A stretch of 64,000 nt of DNA, taken from contig NZ_DS264586.1 of the NCBI RefSeq assembly GCF_000154225.1, forward strand, positions 1,208,527-1,272,526, given 5' to 3'. The first letter of the stretch is position 1. Each line of letters begins with the position of its first letter. The position numbers and the translations under genes are program-made. This DNA is from Schaalia dentiphila ATCC 17982 (lineage in GTDB: Bacteria > Actinomycetota > Actinomycetes > Actinomycetales > Actinomycetaceae). Shown here in pieces: positions 55,030 to 63,013 of this stretch. Below the pieces are notes generated by a model. It ran no database searches. It saw only the letters and a list, made by a program, of their open reading frames with translations, and was not told the origin of the DNA.

Positions 55030-55947
55030 ATGTCTTCGAACATCCGCGGCGTCGTGCCGCCCCTGGCCATTCCGCTCAAGGACGGCGAGCTCGACGTCCC
55101 TTCGCTCGAGCGTCACATCAACCGCCTGATCGAGGCCGGCCTCGACGGCCTGTTCGTGTCAGGCTCCACCGGTGAGGTCGCCTTCTCGACCGCCGAGCGC
55201 CGCGCCCAGATCCAGCGCGAAGCCGTGCGCATCGTCGACGGCCGCATCCCGCTCCTGGTCGGCGTCATCGACACCGAGACCGAGCGCGTCATCGAGAACA
55301 TCAAGGCCGTGGAAGAGATCGGTGGCGCCACCGGCGTCGTCGCGACCGCCCCGTTCTACGCCCTCGGCGGCGAGACCGAGGTTGAGCGCCACTTCCGCCT
55401 CCTCAAGGAGAACACCAGCCTCGAGCTGTGGGCCTACGACATCCCCGTGTGCGTGCACACGAAGCTGTCGCCCGACCTGCTCATGCGCCTGGGCCGCGAC
55501 GGTATCATCGACGGCGTCAAGGACTCCTCCGGCGACGACGTCGCGTTCCGCTGGCTGTGCCTGGCGAACGAGGCCGCCGGCCACCCGATGCAGCTGCTCA
55601 CCGGCCACGAGGTCGTTGTTGACGGCGCCTACATGTCCGGCGCGGACGGCTCCGTGCCCGGCCTGGCCAACGTGGACCCCGAGGGCTACGTGCGCCAGTG
55701 GCAGGCCTATGAGCGTCGCGACTGGGAGGCCGTGCGCACCGAGCAGGACCGCCTCGCGGAGCTCATGCGCATCGTCCAGGTGAAGGGCGTGCAGGGCTTC
55801 GGTGCGGGCGTCGGCGCCTTCAAGGCCGCCCTGCACCTGCTCGGCGTCTTCGATTCGCCTGAGATGCCACGCCCGGTTGCCGCTATCGAGGGCGACAACA
55901 TGGAGCATGTCGCGTCCGTGCTGCGCGCGGTTGACCTGCTCTCCTGA
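55030..55947 (+). CDS. nanA: N-acetylneuraminate lyase (DapA/NanA family)
   Basis: 305-residue class I aldolase. SGSTGE (44-49) binds the carboxylate of the keto acid, Y136 (AYDIP) is the acid/base, and K164 (GVKDSSG) forms the Schiff base. It would split N-acetylneuraminate into ManNAc and pyruvate. By motifs alone it could be another DapA-type aldolase. The nanK and nanE neighbours and the transporter make NanA most likely. Confidence 0.82.
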   Translation: MSSNIRGVVPPLAIPLKDGELDVPSLERHINRLIEAGLDGLFVSGSTGEVAFSTAERRAQIQREAVRIVDGRIPLLVGVIDTETERVIENIKAVEEIGGATGVVATAPFYALGGETEVERHFRLLKENTSLELWAYDIPVCVHTKLSPDLLMRLGRDGIIDGVKDSSGDDVAFRWLCLANEAAGHPMQLLTGHEVVVDGAYMSGADGSVPGLANVDPEGYVRQWQAYERRDWEAVRTEQDRLAELMRIVQVKGVQGFGAGVGAFKAALHLLGVFDSPEMPRPVAAIEGDNMEHVASVLRAVDLLS

Positions 55948-55951
55948 TACG

Positions 55952-56019
55952 TCGACGAGGCCGGGGCAGTTCCGTTCCGCATATTGCGCGCCTTCGGGCG
56001 CGCGCCCCGGCCTCGTCGA
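55952..56019 (+). terminator. Terminator-like hairpin between nanA and nanK
   Basis: TCGACGAGGCCGGGGC (55952-55967) and GCCCCGGCCTCGTCGA (56004-56019) form a perfect 16-pair stem followed by TTTTCTT. A second small hairpin sits in the loop. It may partly separate nanA from nanK-nanE. Confidence 0.8.
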
Positions 56020-56054
56020 TTTTCTTATACCCCTGACTTTTCGTAAGGATCCTC

Positions 56055-56975
56055 ATGACTACGCTCCTTGCCCTCGACATCGGTGGCACCAAGGTCGGGT
56101 GGGGCATCGTCGAGGCCGGTGACACCTACGAGGTCACCGAGCGTGGATCGATCCCCACCGACGCGATGCGCGGCGGAGTGGACGTGGCTGCTCGCATCTG
56201 CGACCTCGCTTCGTCCCTGGTCGCTTCTCACCCGCAGGTCGCGGGTGTCGCGGTCGCCAGCGCCGGCGTCGTCGACCCGTCGACCGGCGATATCATCTCC
56301 GCCACGGGCACGATGCCCGGTTGGGGAGGCACACCCCTGGGCGCTCTGCTTCAGGAGGCAACCGGCCTGAAGGTGTGCGTCCTCAACGACGTGCACGCGC
56401 ACGGCCTGGGCGAGGCCACGCTCGGCGCCGGCCAGCCCTACCGCACCGTCCTGTCGATCGCCGTCGGCACCGGCATCGGTGGTGCCCTCGTCGAAGACCA
56501 CCAGGTCTCCTTCGGGTCGCGCGGCATCGCCGGACACGTGGGCCACATCCACCACCACTTCGCCCCCGACATGACGTGCTCGTGCGGACGCAAGGGCCAC
56601 ATCGAGTCCTTCTGCTCCGGCTCGGGCATCACGGCCTGGTACGACTCGCTGCGCAGCGACTCCGACCCCGAGGTCGACGGTGGGCGCGCCCTGCAGGAGC
56701 TTGCCGAATCCGGCAACGCCCTGGCTGCCGCTTGCTTCTCCCGCTCCGCGTTCGCGCTCGGTGAGGCCACGGCCTCGTTGGTCAACTGCGTGGACCCGGC
56801 CGTCGTCATCCTGTCCGGGTCCATGACCCGCTCCGGGGACATCTGGTGGGACGCCCTGCGCGAAGGCTTCGCGGCCTCCGCGATGACGCCCGTCGCCGAC
56901 ACCCCCATCCTCGTTGGTTCCCTCGGTGGCGACGCGCCGCTGCTCGGAGCCGTTTCCTTCTTCCTGCACGCATAG
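56055..56975 (+). CDS. nanK: N-acetylmannosamine kinase (ROK family)
   Basis: 306 residues. ALDIGGTKVGWG is the phosphate loop, LNDVHAHGLGEA has the catalytic Asp, and AVGTGIGGALVED follows. The zinc motif GHVGHIHH...CSCGRKGHIES is complete, unlike in the ROK kinase at 13584. Phosphorylates ManNAc to ManNAc-6-P. AAGGATCCTC precedes the ATG. Confidence 0.88.
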   Translation: MTTLLALDIGGTKVGWGIVEAGDTYEVTERGSIPTDAMRGGVDVAARICDLASSLVASHPQVAGVAVASAGVVDPSTGDIISATGTMPGWGGTPLGALLQEATGLKVCVLNDVHAHGLGEATLGAGQPYRTVLSIAVGTGIGGALVEDHQVSFGSRGIAGHVGHIHHHFAPDMTCSCGRKGHIESFCSGSGITAWYDSLRSDSDPEVDGGRALQELAESGNALAAACFSRSAFALGEATASLVNCVDPAVVILSGSMTRSGDIWWDALREGFAASAMTPVADTPILVGSLGGDAPLLGAVSFFLHA

Positions 56976-56984
56976 GAGTTCACC

Positions 56985-57659
56985 ATGCACCCGCTCATTG
57001 CAAACCTGAAGGGCAAGCTCATCGTCTCCGTCCAGGCGTACCCGGGCGAGCCCATGCGCCACCCCGAGACGATGGCGCAGATCGCCCGCGCCGCCGAGAT
57101 CGGTGGCGCCGCTGCCATCCGCTGCCAGGGCCTGTCCGATATTTCCGCGATCAAGGGCCGCGTGGACGTGCCCGTGATCGGCCTGTGGAAGGAAGGCCAC
57201 GAGGGCGTGTACATCACCCCCTCGCTGCGCCACGCCCGCGCCTGCGTCATGGCCGGCTCCGACATCGTCGCCCTGGACGCGACGGGTCGCCCGCGCCTCG
57301 ACGGCCTGAGCTTTGCCGAGACCGTTGCGGCCCTGCGCGAGGACGGCACCCTCGTCATGGCTGACTGCGGTTCCTTCGAGGACGCCCAGCGCGCCGTCGA
57401 CGCCGGCGTGGACATCGTGTCCACGACCCTGGCGGGCTACACGGGCGACCGCGTGAAGACCGACGGCCCCGACCTGGAGCTGCTGCGCGAGGTCGTCGCC
57501 GCGTTCCCGGACGTCCCCGTGATCTGCGAGGGCCGCGTCCACACGCCCGAGCAGGCCGCCGCCGCCATGGAGGCGGGCGCCTTCGCCGTCATCGTCGGCA
57601 CCGCCATCACGCACCCCACGTCGATCACGACGTGGTTCAAGGCAGCCGTGGAAGGCTGA
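56985..57659 (+). CDS. nanE: N-acetylmannosamine-6-phosphate 2-epimerase
   Basis: 224-residue TIM-barrel enzyme turning ManNAc-6-P into GlcNAc-6-P. Family motifs: LIVSVQAYPGEPM, AAAIRCQG, GLWKEG, DIVALDAT, MADCGS, TLAGYT and CEGRVHTPEQA. Nine bases after nanK; last gene of the operon. Confidence 0.92.
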   Translation: MHPLIANLKGKLIVSVQAYPGEPMRHPETMAQIARAAEIGGAAAIRCQGLSDISAIKGRVDVPVIGLWKEGHEGVYITPSLRHARACVMAGSDIVALDATGRPRLDGLSFAETVAALREDGTLVMADCGSFEDAQRAVDAGVDIVSTTLAGYTGDRVKTDGPDLELLREVVAAFPDVPVICEGRVHTPEQAAAAMEAGAFAVIVGTAITHPTSITTWFKAAVEG

Positions 57660-57677
57660 TCCTGTCGCTGTTGCGAC

Positions 57678-57721
57678 AGTGCGCGGGCGGGTGACCAACA
57701 CCCGCCCGCGCACTTCGTTTT
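57678..57721 (+). terminator. Terminator of the nan operon
   Basis: A perfect 16-pair stem (57678-57693 with 57699-57714), five-base loop, then TCGTTTTT. A textbook intrinsic terminator. Confidence 0.92.
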
Positions 57722-57738
57722 TCTCCCGGGAATGCGCG

Positions 57739-57744
57739 TATATT
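57739..57744 (+). promoter_or_regulatory. -10 element for leaderless MFS transcript
   Basis: TATATT, seven bases before the ATG at 57752. No ribosome site is present. Confidence 0.45.
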
Positions 57745-57751
57745 ACCCAGC

Positions 57752-58993
57752 ATGTCTGTCCCGTACTCTCGCGCTCACGCCGCCCTTCGCGCTACCGGCA
57801 TCGTCTACGTGTGCCTCGGTTTTGGCACATCCGCGTGGCTCTCGCGCCTGCCCGACGTGCGCGATGACCTCGGGCTGACTCCTGCGACGATCGGCACGAT
57901 GCTGCTCATCGCCTCCCTCGGCTCTCTGCTCACCCTGCCGACCTCCGGCCCGATCGTCACCAAGATCGGCGCGCGGGCCTCGGGCCGCATCGGCGTGCTC
58001 ATCTGGGCTCTCGGCATTGTCTGCGCGGGGGTGGGGGCGCTCAACGTGTCGATCCCGCTGGCTACTCTTGGCCTCGTGCTCCTGGCCGCGGGTAACGGCC
58101 TGTGGGGCGCGACCATGAACATCGAGGCCGGCCTCGTGCAAGCCGCCGTGCGCCGCACCGTCGTTCCTATCATCCAGGCGATGTACGCGGTCGGCATGCT
58201 CGGTGGCGCCCTCCTCGGCGCGCTCGCCTCCCAGATGGGCCTGCCCCTCGGCGCCCACCTCTTCGGCCTGGCCGCGCTCGAGCTTCTCGCCTGCGGCACT
58301 GCCGTCGGCTTCTACCTGACGAAGGAAGAGGTCGCGGCCCTCGCGCCCGCTCAGGACAAGGGCGACGGGGGAGAGGCCTCGTCGAACAAGGCGAAGGGCC
58401 TCACGCGCGTCGCCTGGCGCGAGAAGCAGACCGTGCTCATCGCCCTCATGGTCATGAGCGCGGGCCTCATGGAGGGCGCGGCGAACGACTGGCTCAACCT
58501 GTCCATGGTCGACGGCTACGGATACTCGACGGCAGCGGCCTCCGCTGCTTTCGCGTTCTTCCTGCTCATGATGACGGTCGTGCGTTTCGCGTCCCCGCGT
58601 CTCGAGGCCTGCCTGGGATCGCCCATGCTGCTGCGGATCACCTTCTCCGGCGCGGTCGTCGGCCTGCTGCTCGTGGCCTTCGCGCCGCACCACCTGTTCG
58701 CGGTCGCGGGCATCGCGCTGTGGGGCATCGGGTCGGCCCTTGGCTTCCCGCTGGGCATTTCGGCGCTGTCCGTCGACCCCGTGATGACGCCCGCGCGCGT
58801 CTCGGTGCTGTCGACCGTGAACTACGGCGCGGCCCTCATCGGCCCGCCGCTCCTCGGCCTTATCGCCGACCACATCGGCTACCACCGTGCGCTGGCCTTC
58901 GTGGCCCTGCCGGTCCTCCTCGCGATTGTGCTCGCCGGGCAGGTGCCCGACCGCCGCGGGACGAAGCGCACGGACCTCGCCTTCGGCGACTAG
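57752..58993 (+). CDS. Major facilitator superfamily transporter
   Basis: 413 residues with about twelve transmembrane helices and a polar central loop (about 192-222). Motifs include LSRLPDVRDDLGLTPATIG after helix 1 and SGPIVTKIGARASGR in the 2-3 loop. It resembles YbjJ/fucose-permease-like MFS proteins. The substrate is not evident. The position after nan could suggest sugar or nucleoside export or import, but it has its own promoter-like element. Confidence 0.8.
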   Translation: MSVPYSRAHAALRATGIVYVCLGFGTSAWLSRLPDVRDDLGLTPATIGTMLLIASLGSLLTLPTSGPIVTKIGARASGRIGVLIWALGIVCAGVGALNVSIPLATLGLVLLAAGNGLWGATMNIEAGLVQAAVRRTVVPIIQAMYAVGMLGGALLGALASQMGLPLGAHLFGLAALELLACGTAVGFYLTKEEVAALAPAQDKGDGGEASSNKAKGLTRVAWREKQTVLIALMVMSAGLMEGAANDWLNLSMVDGYGYSTAAASAAFAFFLLMMTVVRFASPRLEACLGSPMLLRITFSGAVVGLLLVAFAPHHLFAVAGIALWGIGSALGFPLGISALSVDPVMTPARVSVLSTVNYGAALIGPPLLGLIADHIGYHRALAFVALPVLLAIVLAGQVPDRRGTKRTDLAFGD

Positions 58994-59113
58994 GCAATCG
59001 GTGCCTCTGGCCTGTCTTTGAGCCTTCCGTCCGCGGCTGCGCGGGCGTATCCTGGTGTACGAGCGCGCTTGTGACGCGGCGCTCAGTCTCGCTGCGACGG
59101 AAGAAGGGGAATC

Positions 59114-60103
59114 ATGGCGCGAATTATTGGATACCGTCGTTTCGGAGGCGTTGAGGTGCTCGAGGAAGGCTCGGTGTCACTCCCCGCGCCCGGAGAGGGG
59201 CAGGTGCTCGTCACAGTGCGGGCCGCCGGCATCAACCCTGTTGACTACAAGCTCTTCGGTGGATTGACGAGGCCCCTCGAGGTCCTCCGCACCATCGTTC
59301 ACCCTGCCCGTTGGTTCGCTCGCGGGGCGGACCGGCCGCTGCGCGGCGTCGGGCAGGATTTCGCGGGCGTCGTGGCGGCCGTGGGCCCGGGCGTGAGCAA
59401 CGTGGGGGTGGGCGACGAAGTCATCGGTCTCCTGCGCGCCGCCCCCTGGCAGGTGCGCGAATACGGTTCGCTCGCGACCCAACTCGTTATTTCGGCCGAC
59501 AACGTCGTCCCCAAGCCCGCCTCCATGAACTTCGACGTCGCCGGAGGGCTGGGCGTTGCCGCGCAGACCGCGATGGGTGCGCTCCGCCGTGTGAGGGCGG
59601 AGGCGGGTGACGTTATCGTTGTCGCGGCAGCTGCCGGGGGTGTGGGAGGCCTCGTCACGCAGCTCGCTCGTGCCCGCGGGGCGAGCGTTATCGGTATCGC
59701 CGGTCCCTCTAACGCCGACTACCTGCGGTCCCTTGGCGCGATCCCCGTGGCCTATGGCGAGGGCCTGGAGCAACAAATCAAGGACGCGGCGCCCTCGCCC
59801 GTCACTGCCTTCATCGACTGCTTCGGCGGATACTCGTCGCTGGCCCATAGTCTCGGTGTGCCGGGAGAGCGCGTGGGGAGCCTCGTGCCGACGCCTGCGA
59901 TCGCCCTGCGGCGCGCGCGCTTCACGGGCGGGCGCGACGGAAAGATCTCCGACATCGCGATGGTTGCGGGTCTCGTGGAACGCGGCACGGTGACCCTGAC
60001 CATTGCGCGTACCTACCCGTTCGAAGTGGGGCAGGTACGCGCCGCGTACACGGAGCTCATGGGCGGTCACGTGCGAGGCAAGATCGTCATCACGATGGAC
60101 TGA
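59114..60103 (+). CDS. Zinc-independent MDR family NADPH:quinone reductase-like protein
   Basis: 329 residues. The GroES-like N-terminus (AAGINPVDYKLF, GQDFAGVVAAVG) lacks catalytic zinc cysteines. The Rossmann part has VVAAAAGGVGGLVTQLAR. Typical of zeta-crystallin-type quinone or enone reductases using NADPH. GAAGGGG precedes the ATG. Substrate unknown. Confidence 0.83.
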   Translation: MARIIGYRRFGGVEVLEEGSVSLPAPGEGQVLVTVRAAGINPVDYKLFGGLTRPLEVLRTIVHPARWFARGADRPLRGVGQDFAGVVAAVGPGVSNVGVGDEVIGLLRAAPWQVREYGSLATQLVISADNVVPKPASMNFDVAGGLGVAAQTAMGALRRVRAEAGDVIVVAAAAGGVGGLVTQLARARGASVIGIAGPSNADYLRSLGAIPVAYGEGLEQQIKDAAPSPVTAFIDCFGGYSSLAHSLGVPGERVGSLVPTPAIALRRARFTGGRDGKISDIAMVAGLVERGTVTLTIARTYPFEVGQVRAAYTELMGGHVRGKIVITMD

Positions 60104-60147
60104 GCCCGTCGCGCTGCCGGGGTTAGGCCGAACGCGCGCTGTGCGAC

Positions 60148-60153
60148 TAGGCT
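60148..60153 (+). promoter_or_regulatory. -10 element for leaderless murB transcript
   Basis: TAGGCT, seven bases before the ATG at 60161; no Shine-Dalgarno. Confidence 0.4.
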
Positions 60154-60160
60154 TAGGGGC

Positions 60161-61249
60161 ATGACGACCCTTGCTGATCTGACGACCCTGCGCGTGGGCG
60201 GGCCCATCGCCGAGCACGTGCGTGTTTCTACGACCGACGCCCTGGTGGATGCCGTCGCCGCGGCCGACGCCGCCGGCAGCCCGCTCCTCGTCGTCGGCGG
60301 AGGGTCGAACCTCCTGGCGTCAGACGCCCCCTTTGAGGGTACGGTCGTCGATGTGCAGCCTTTCGATGAGGTTGCCTCCATCATCCACGAGGACCCTGCC
60401 GGCTCGGTCGTCGTGCGCACCGGCGCGGGCACGGTCTGGGACGCTTTCGTCTCCTGGACGTTGTCTGAGGGGCTCTGCGGCCTCGAGGCGCTCTCCGGCA
60501 TCCCCGGGACCGTCGGTGCCTCCCCGGTGCAGAACGTGGGCGCCTACGGCCACGAGGTCTCCGAGACCATCGAGAGCGTCGAGGCCTACGACCGCCTGAC
60601 GGGCATCGTCGTGCGCCTGCTGCCCACCGACCTCGGTTTCGCCTACCGCTCCTCGGCGATCAAGCGCAGCGTCGGCGAGCCCGGCCTGGGCGACCGCCCC
60701 TGGGGGCCGACTGGCCGCTGGGTGGTCCTGTCCGTGGACTTCCGCCTCGAGCGCTCGCCCCTGAGCGCCCCCGTCATGTACGCCGAGCTGGCGCGCCGCC
60801 TCGGCGTCGAGGCCGGGGAGCGCGCCGACGCGTCCCTGGTCCGCTCCACCGTCCTGGATCTGCGCAGCGGCAAGGGCATGGTCCTGGATGCGGAGGATCA
60901 CGACACGTGGAGCGCCGGTTCCTTCTTCACGAACCCGATCCTGCCCGAGGCCGTGGCCGCCTCCCTGCCCGAGGACGCGCCTCGCTTTAGCGCGGGGGAG
61001 GGCCTCGTCAAGACGAGCGCCGCCTGGCTCATCGATCACGCGGGCTGTGGCAAGGGCTTCCACCTGCCCGAGGCCGGGGACCCGCCGCGCGCGTCCCTGT
61101 CCACCAAGCACGTGCTGGCCCTGACGAACCGCGGCGGTGCGACGGGCGCCGACATCGAGGCCCTGGCCCGCGCCGTGCGCGAGCGGGTCTTTGAGGCATT
61201 CGGCGTGACCCTGGTGCCCGAGCCGGTCACGGTCGGCATCAACTGGTAG
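60161..61249 (+). CDS. murB: UDP-N-acetylenolpyruvoylglucosamine reductase
   Basis: 362-residue FAD enzyme making UDP-MurNAc for peptidoglycan. TTLRVGGPI, VVGGGSNLLASD, GIPGTVGASPVQNVGAYG and AYRSSAIK are type I MurB motifs. The C-terminal GSFFTNPIL and the last roughly 60 codons are also found, diverged, at 62360-62540. No ribosome site; a -10-like hexamer lies just before the ATG. Confidence 0.93.
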   Translation: MTTLADLTTLRVGGPIAEHVRVSTTDALVDAVAAADAAGSPLLVVGGGSNLLASDAPFEGTVVDVQPFDEVASIIHEDPAGSVVVRTGAGTVWDAFVSWTLSEGLCGLEALSGIPGTVGASPVQNVGAYGHEVSETIESVEAYDRLTGIVVRLLPTDLGFAYRSSAIKRSVGEPGLGDRPWGPTGRWVVLSVDFRLERSPLSAPVMYAELARRLGVEAGERADASLVRSTVLDLRSGKGMVLDAEDHDTWSAGSFFTNPILPEAVAASLPEDAPRFSAGEGLVKTSAAWLIDHAGCGKGFHLPEAGDPPRASLSTKHVLALTNRGGATGADIEALARAVRERVFEAFGVTLVPEPVTVGINW

Positions 61250-61342
61250 CGGGTGCGCCTGAGGGACGCTTTGCCCGTAGGTAGTTGGGGAACGGTCGGT
61301 TCCGGCATCAGCCGTATCTGCGCTTTTCGAGTCGCCGCTACA

Positions 61343-61441
61343 CGGATAGGTTGTCACGATGCGGATAGGTTATGCGCATCCGGATAGGTTAATAACCTAT
61401 CCGCATCTTTATAACCTATCCGCGTGCTCATAACCTATCCG
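61343..61441. repeat. Symmetric GGATAGGTT array, first copy
   Basis: Six 10-bp units: CGGATAGGTT at 61343, 61362 and 61381, and its reverse complement at 61394, 61413 and 61432. Spacing is 19 bp within each arm and 13 across the centre. The centre is the palindrome CGGATAGGTTA-A-TAACCTATCCG. The right end supplies the hepT stop codon. Confidence 0.92.
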
Positions 61442-61830
61442 CGTGAGGCTGCGGCGCGCAGGCGCTCGATCATGTCGGGTACGTTGCGGGTGACGGCCGT
61501 CCACAGGAGCTGGTCGTCCATGCTCTGGTACCCCGAGTGTGCCGCGATGTTGCGGGTCGTGCGCAGGGCGCGCTTCTCGGGTGAGGTCAGGGCGTCCATG
61601 TAGGGTGCGTACTCTTCGCGTTCCAGGAACGCGGCCAGCCGGATGATCACCATGCAGGCGGAGTCGTACTCCGGGCAATCGGCACTGAAGGTCTCGACGG
61701 GGACAGTGGCAACTCTCTTGACGCGGTGGGCGATGACGTCGAGTTCGCGCAGGAAGTTCTCAGCGTCGAAACTGGGCGCATGTCTGCGTGCCACTCGCGG
61801 TCGAGGGGTGAAGGGAGCAGGGTCACTCAT
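61435..61830 (-). CDS. HepT-like HEPN toxin
   Basis: 131 residues, all-helical DUF86/HEPN family ribonuclease-type toxin. The active-site motif is RNIAAHSGY (R93, H98, Y101), an RX4H with the Tyr one residue later than the usual HXY spacing. The start at 61830 overlaps the antitoxin stop as ATGA. The stop codon falls within the GGATAGG repeat. Toxicity is inferred from the pair. Confidence 0.78.
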   Translation of the reverse strand: MSDPAPFTPRPRVARRHAPSFDAENFLRELDVIAHRVKRVATVPVETFSADCPEYDSACMVIIRLAAFLEREEYAPYMDALTSPEKRALRTTRNIAAHSGYQSMDDQLLWTAVTRNVPDMIERLRAAASRG

Positions 61831-62297
61831 AGTGCCACGGCCTCGTCAACGGCAGCTCGCAGTGCATCGGGCACGTGTGTATCCGCGTGAACCTCCGTCG
61901 GGAAGCCTGTGAGCTCGCTTGCGAACGAGGCAATGTCCGCCAACTCGAACAGTGATAGCTCGCGGGTGGGCGTGCCGATTAGGTCAATGTCTGACTCGAA
62001 TCCGTCCGTGCCCCGGGCGACCGAGCCGAAGACGCGGAGGGTGCCGAGGCCTCGTTCCTGGGCGTAGGTGGTGATCGAGGACGCGTAGCGGGCGAGCGGT
62101 ACGGAGGGGCGGTAGTCGGCGGTGCGGAGGATGCGTTCGAGCAGCTCGGAGGAAACTGCGCGCTTGCCGGACTCGATCTGCGCGAGGGTCGACTGGCTCA
62201 TCCCGGTCATCCCCGCCAGCTCGGCCTGTGTGAGGGATGCGTCCTGACGTGCAGCACGCACGAGGGACGGCGCGTCGTGACGATGAAACCGGCTCAT
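61827..62297 (-). CDS. MntA-like antitoxin: HTH fused to minimal nucleotidyltransferase
   Basis: 156 residues. An Xre-type helix-turn-helix ([21 protein letters not shown], about 22-42) comes before a minimal nucleotidyltransferase with GS-x10-DxD (G91, S92, D103, D105). MntA enzymes neutralise HepT by AMPylating its Tyr. The added HTH suggests direct autoregulation through the palindrome just upstream. ATG 62297 is chosen because longer frames would cross that palindrome. Confidence 0.8.
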   Translation of the reverse strand: MSRFHRHDAPSLVRAARQDASLTQAELAGMTGMSQSTLAQIESGKRAVSSELLERILRTADYRPSVPLARYASSITTYAQERGLGTLRVFGSVARGTDGFESDIDLIGTPTRELSLFELADIASFASELTGFPTEVHADTHVPDALRAAVDEAVAL

Positions 62298-62306
62298 GTC
62301 TCCATG

Positions 62307-62326
62307 ATAGTGCACGCGTGCACTAT
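62307..62326. promoter_or_regulatory. Palindromic operator upstream of the antitoxin
   Basis: ATAGTGCACGCGTGCACTAT is a perfect 20-bp palindrome ten bases before the antitoxin ATG (minus strand). It is the natural target for the antitoxin HTH. Confidence 0.75.
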
Positions 62327-62359
62327 TGGTGAAGTGGTCGTCGTGTGTAGGCCCAGGTG

Positions 62360-62540
62360 CGAGGCCGGGGACCCGCCGCGCGCGTTCCTGTTCACCAAGC
62401 ACGTGCTGGCCCTGACGAACCGCGGCGGCGCGACGAGCGTCGACAAAGAGGCCCTGGCCCGCACCGTGCGCGAGTGTGTCTTTGAGGCCTTCGGCGTGAC
62501 CCTGGTGCCCGAGCCGGTCACGGTTGGCATCGCCTGGTAG
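62360..62540 (+). pseudogene. Duplicated 3' end of murB
   Basis: About 180 bases match the murB end at 61071-61249 with roughly 14 differences by eye (about 92% identity). The frame still reads to a TAG corresponding to the murB stop. No start or N-terminal part is present. It lies just beyond the toxin-antitoxin pair. Confidence 0.9.
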
Positions 62541-62650
62541 CGGGTCACCTGGTCGTTGTTTGCGGCGTCTGTCGCTGGCCGGGTAGCGGCGTTCACGTGG
62601 GTACTGTCAGCTACCGACTGTGTTCGCTGCTTTCTAAGTTGCCGCTAAGT

Positions 62651-62748
62651 GGATAGGTTGTCACGATGCGGATAGGTTATGCGCATCCGGATAGGTTAAT
62701 AACCTATCCACATCTTCATAACCTATCCGAGTGTTCATAACCTATCCG
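62651..62748. repeat. Symmetric GGATAGGTT array, second copy
   Basis: Same six-unit arrangement as at 61343-61441 (three direct, three inverted, 19-bp period) with a few substitutions in the right half. It follows the murB fragment at about the same distance as the first array follows murB. Confidence 0.9.
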
Positions 62749-63013
62749 TATGTGAGCCGCCATTCGCCATTAGCTTGCGCCTCCATACATTCTGCACGTA
62801 ATTCCCCGGAGTATGTTGTGAAGCGCACTCTCAAAACCGCAGAATATCAACGTTCTGGTTTCAATGTTTGAAAGAGGCGTGGGGGAACTGTGTGCGAGAT
62901 TGAGGGGCGTATGGAATCTCGCGAGTGTTGAGGAGAATCTGGCCAGCGCTCGCGGTCGGCCGAGCGCCCAGCCAGCAGTGTTCCTAGACCGCAGTCGGTT
63001 TCGCGGCAGGTAC
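62749..63013. other. Noncoding region between repeat array and adenosine deaminase gene
   Basis: About 265 bases without a credible gene. No clear terminator or promoter was identified; the short open frames here are antisense shadows. Confidence 0.5.

Noticed and set aside
62698-62716. DnaA-box-like CTATCCACA in the second repeat array (possible origin)
   Set aside because: A single mismatched box in a degenerate repeat unit. The first array reads CTATCCGCA instead, and no dnaA, dnaN or rpmH genes are nearby.
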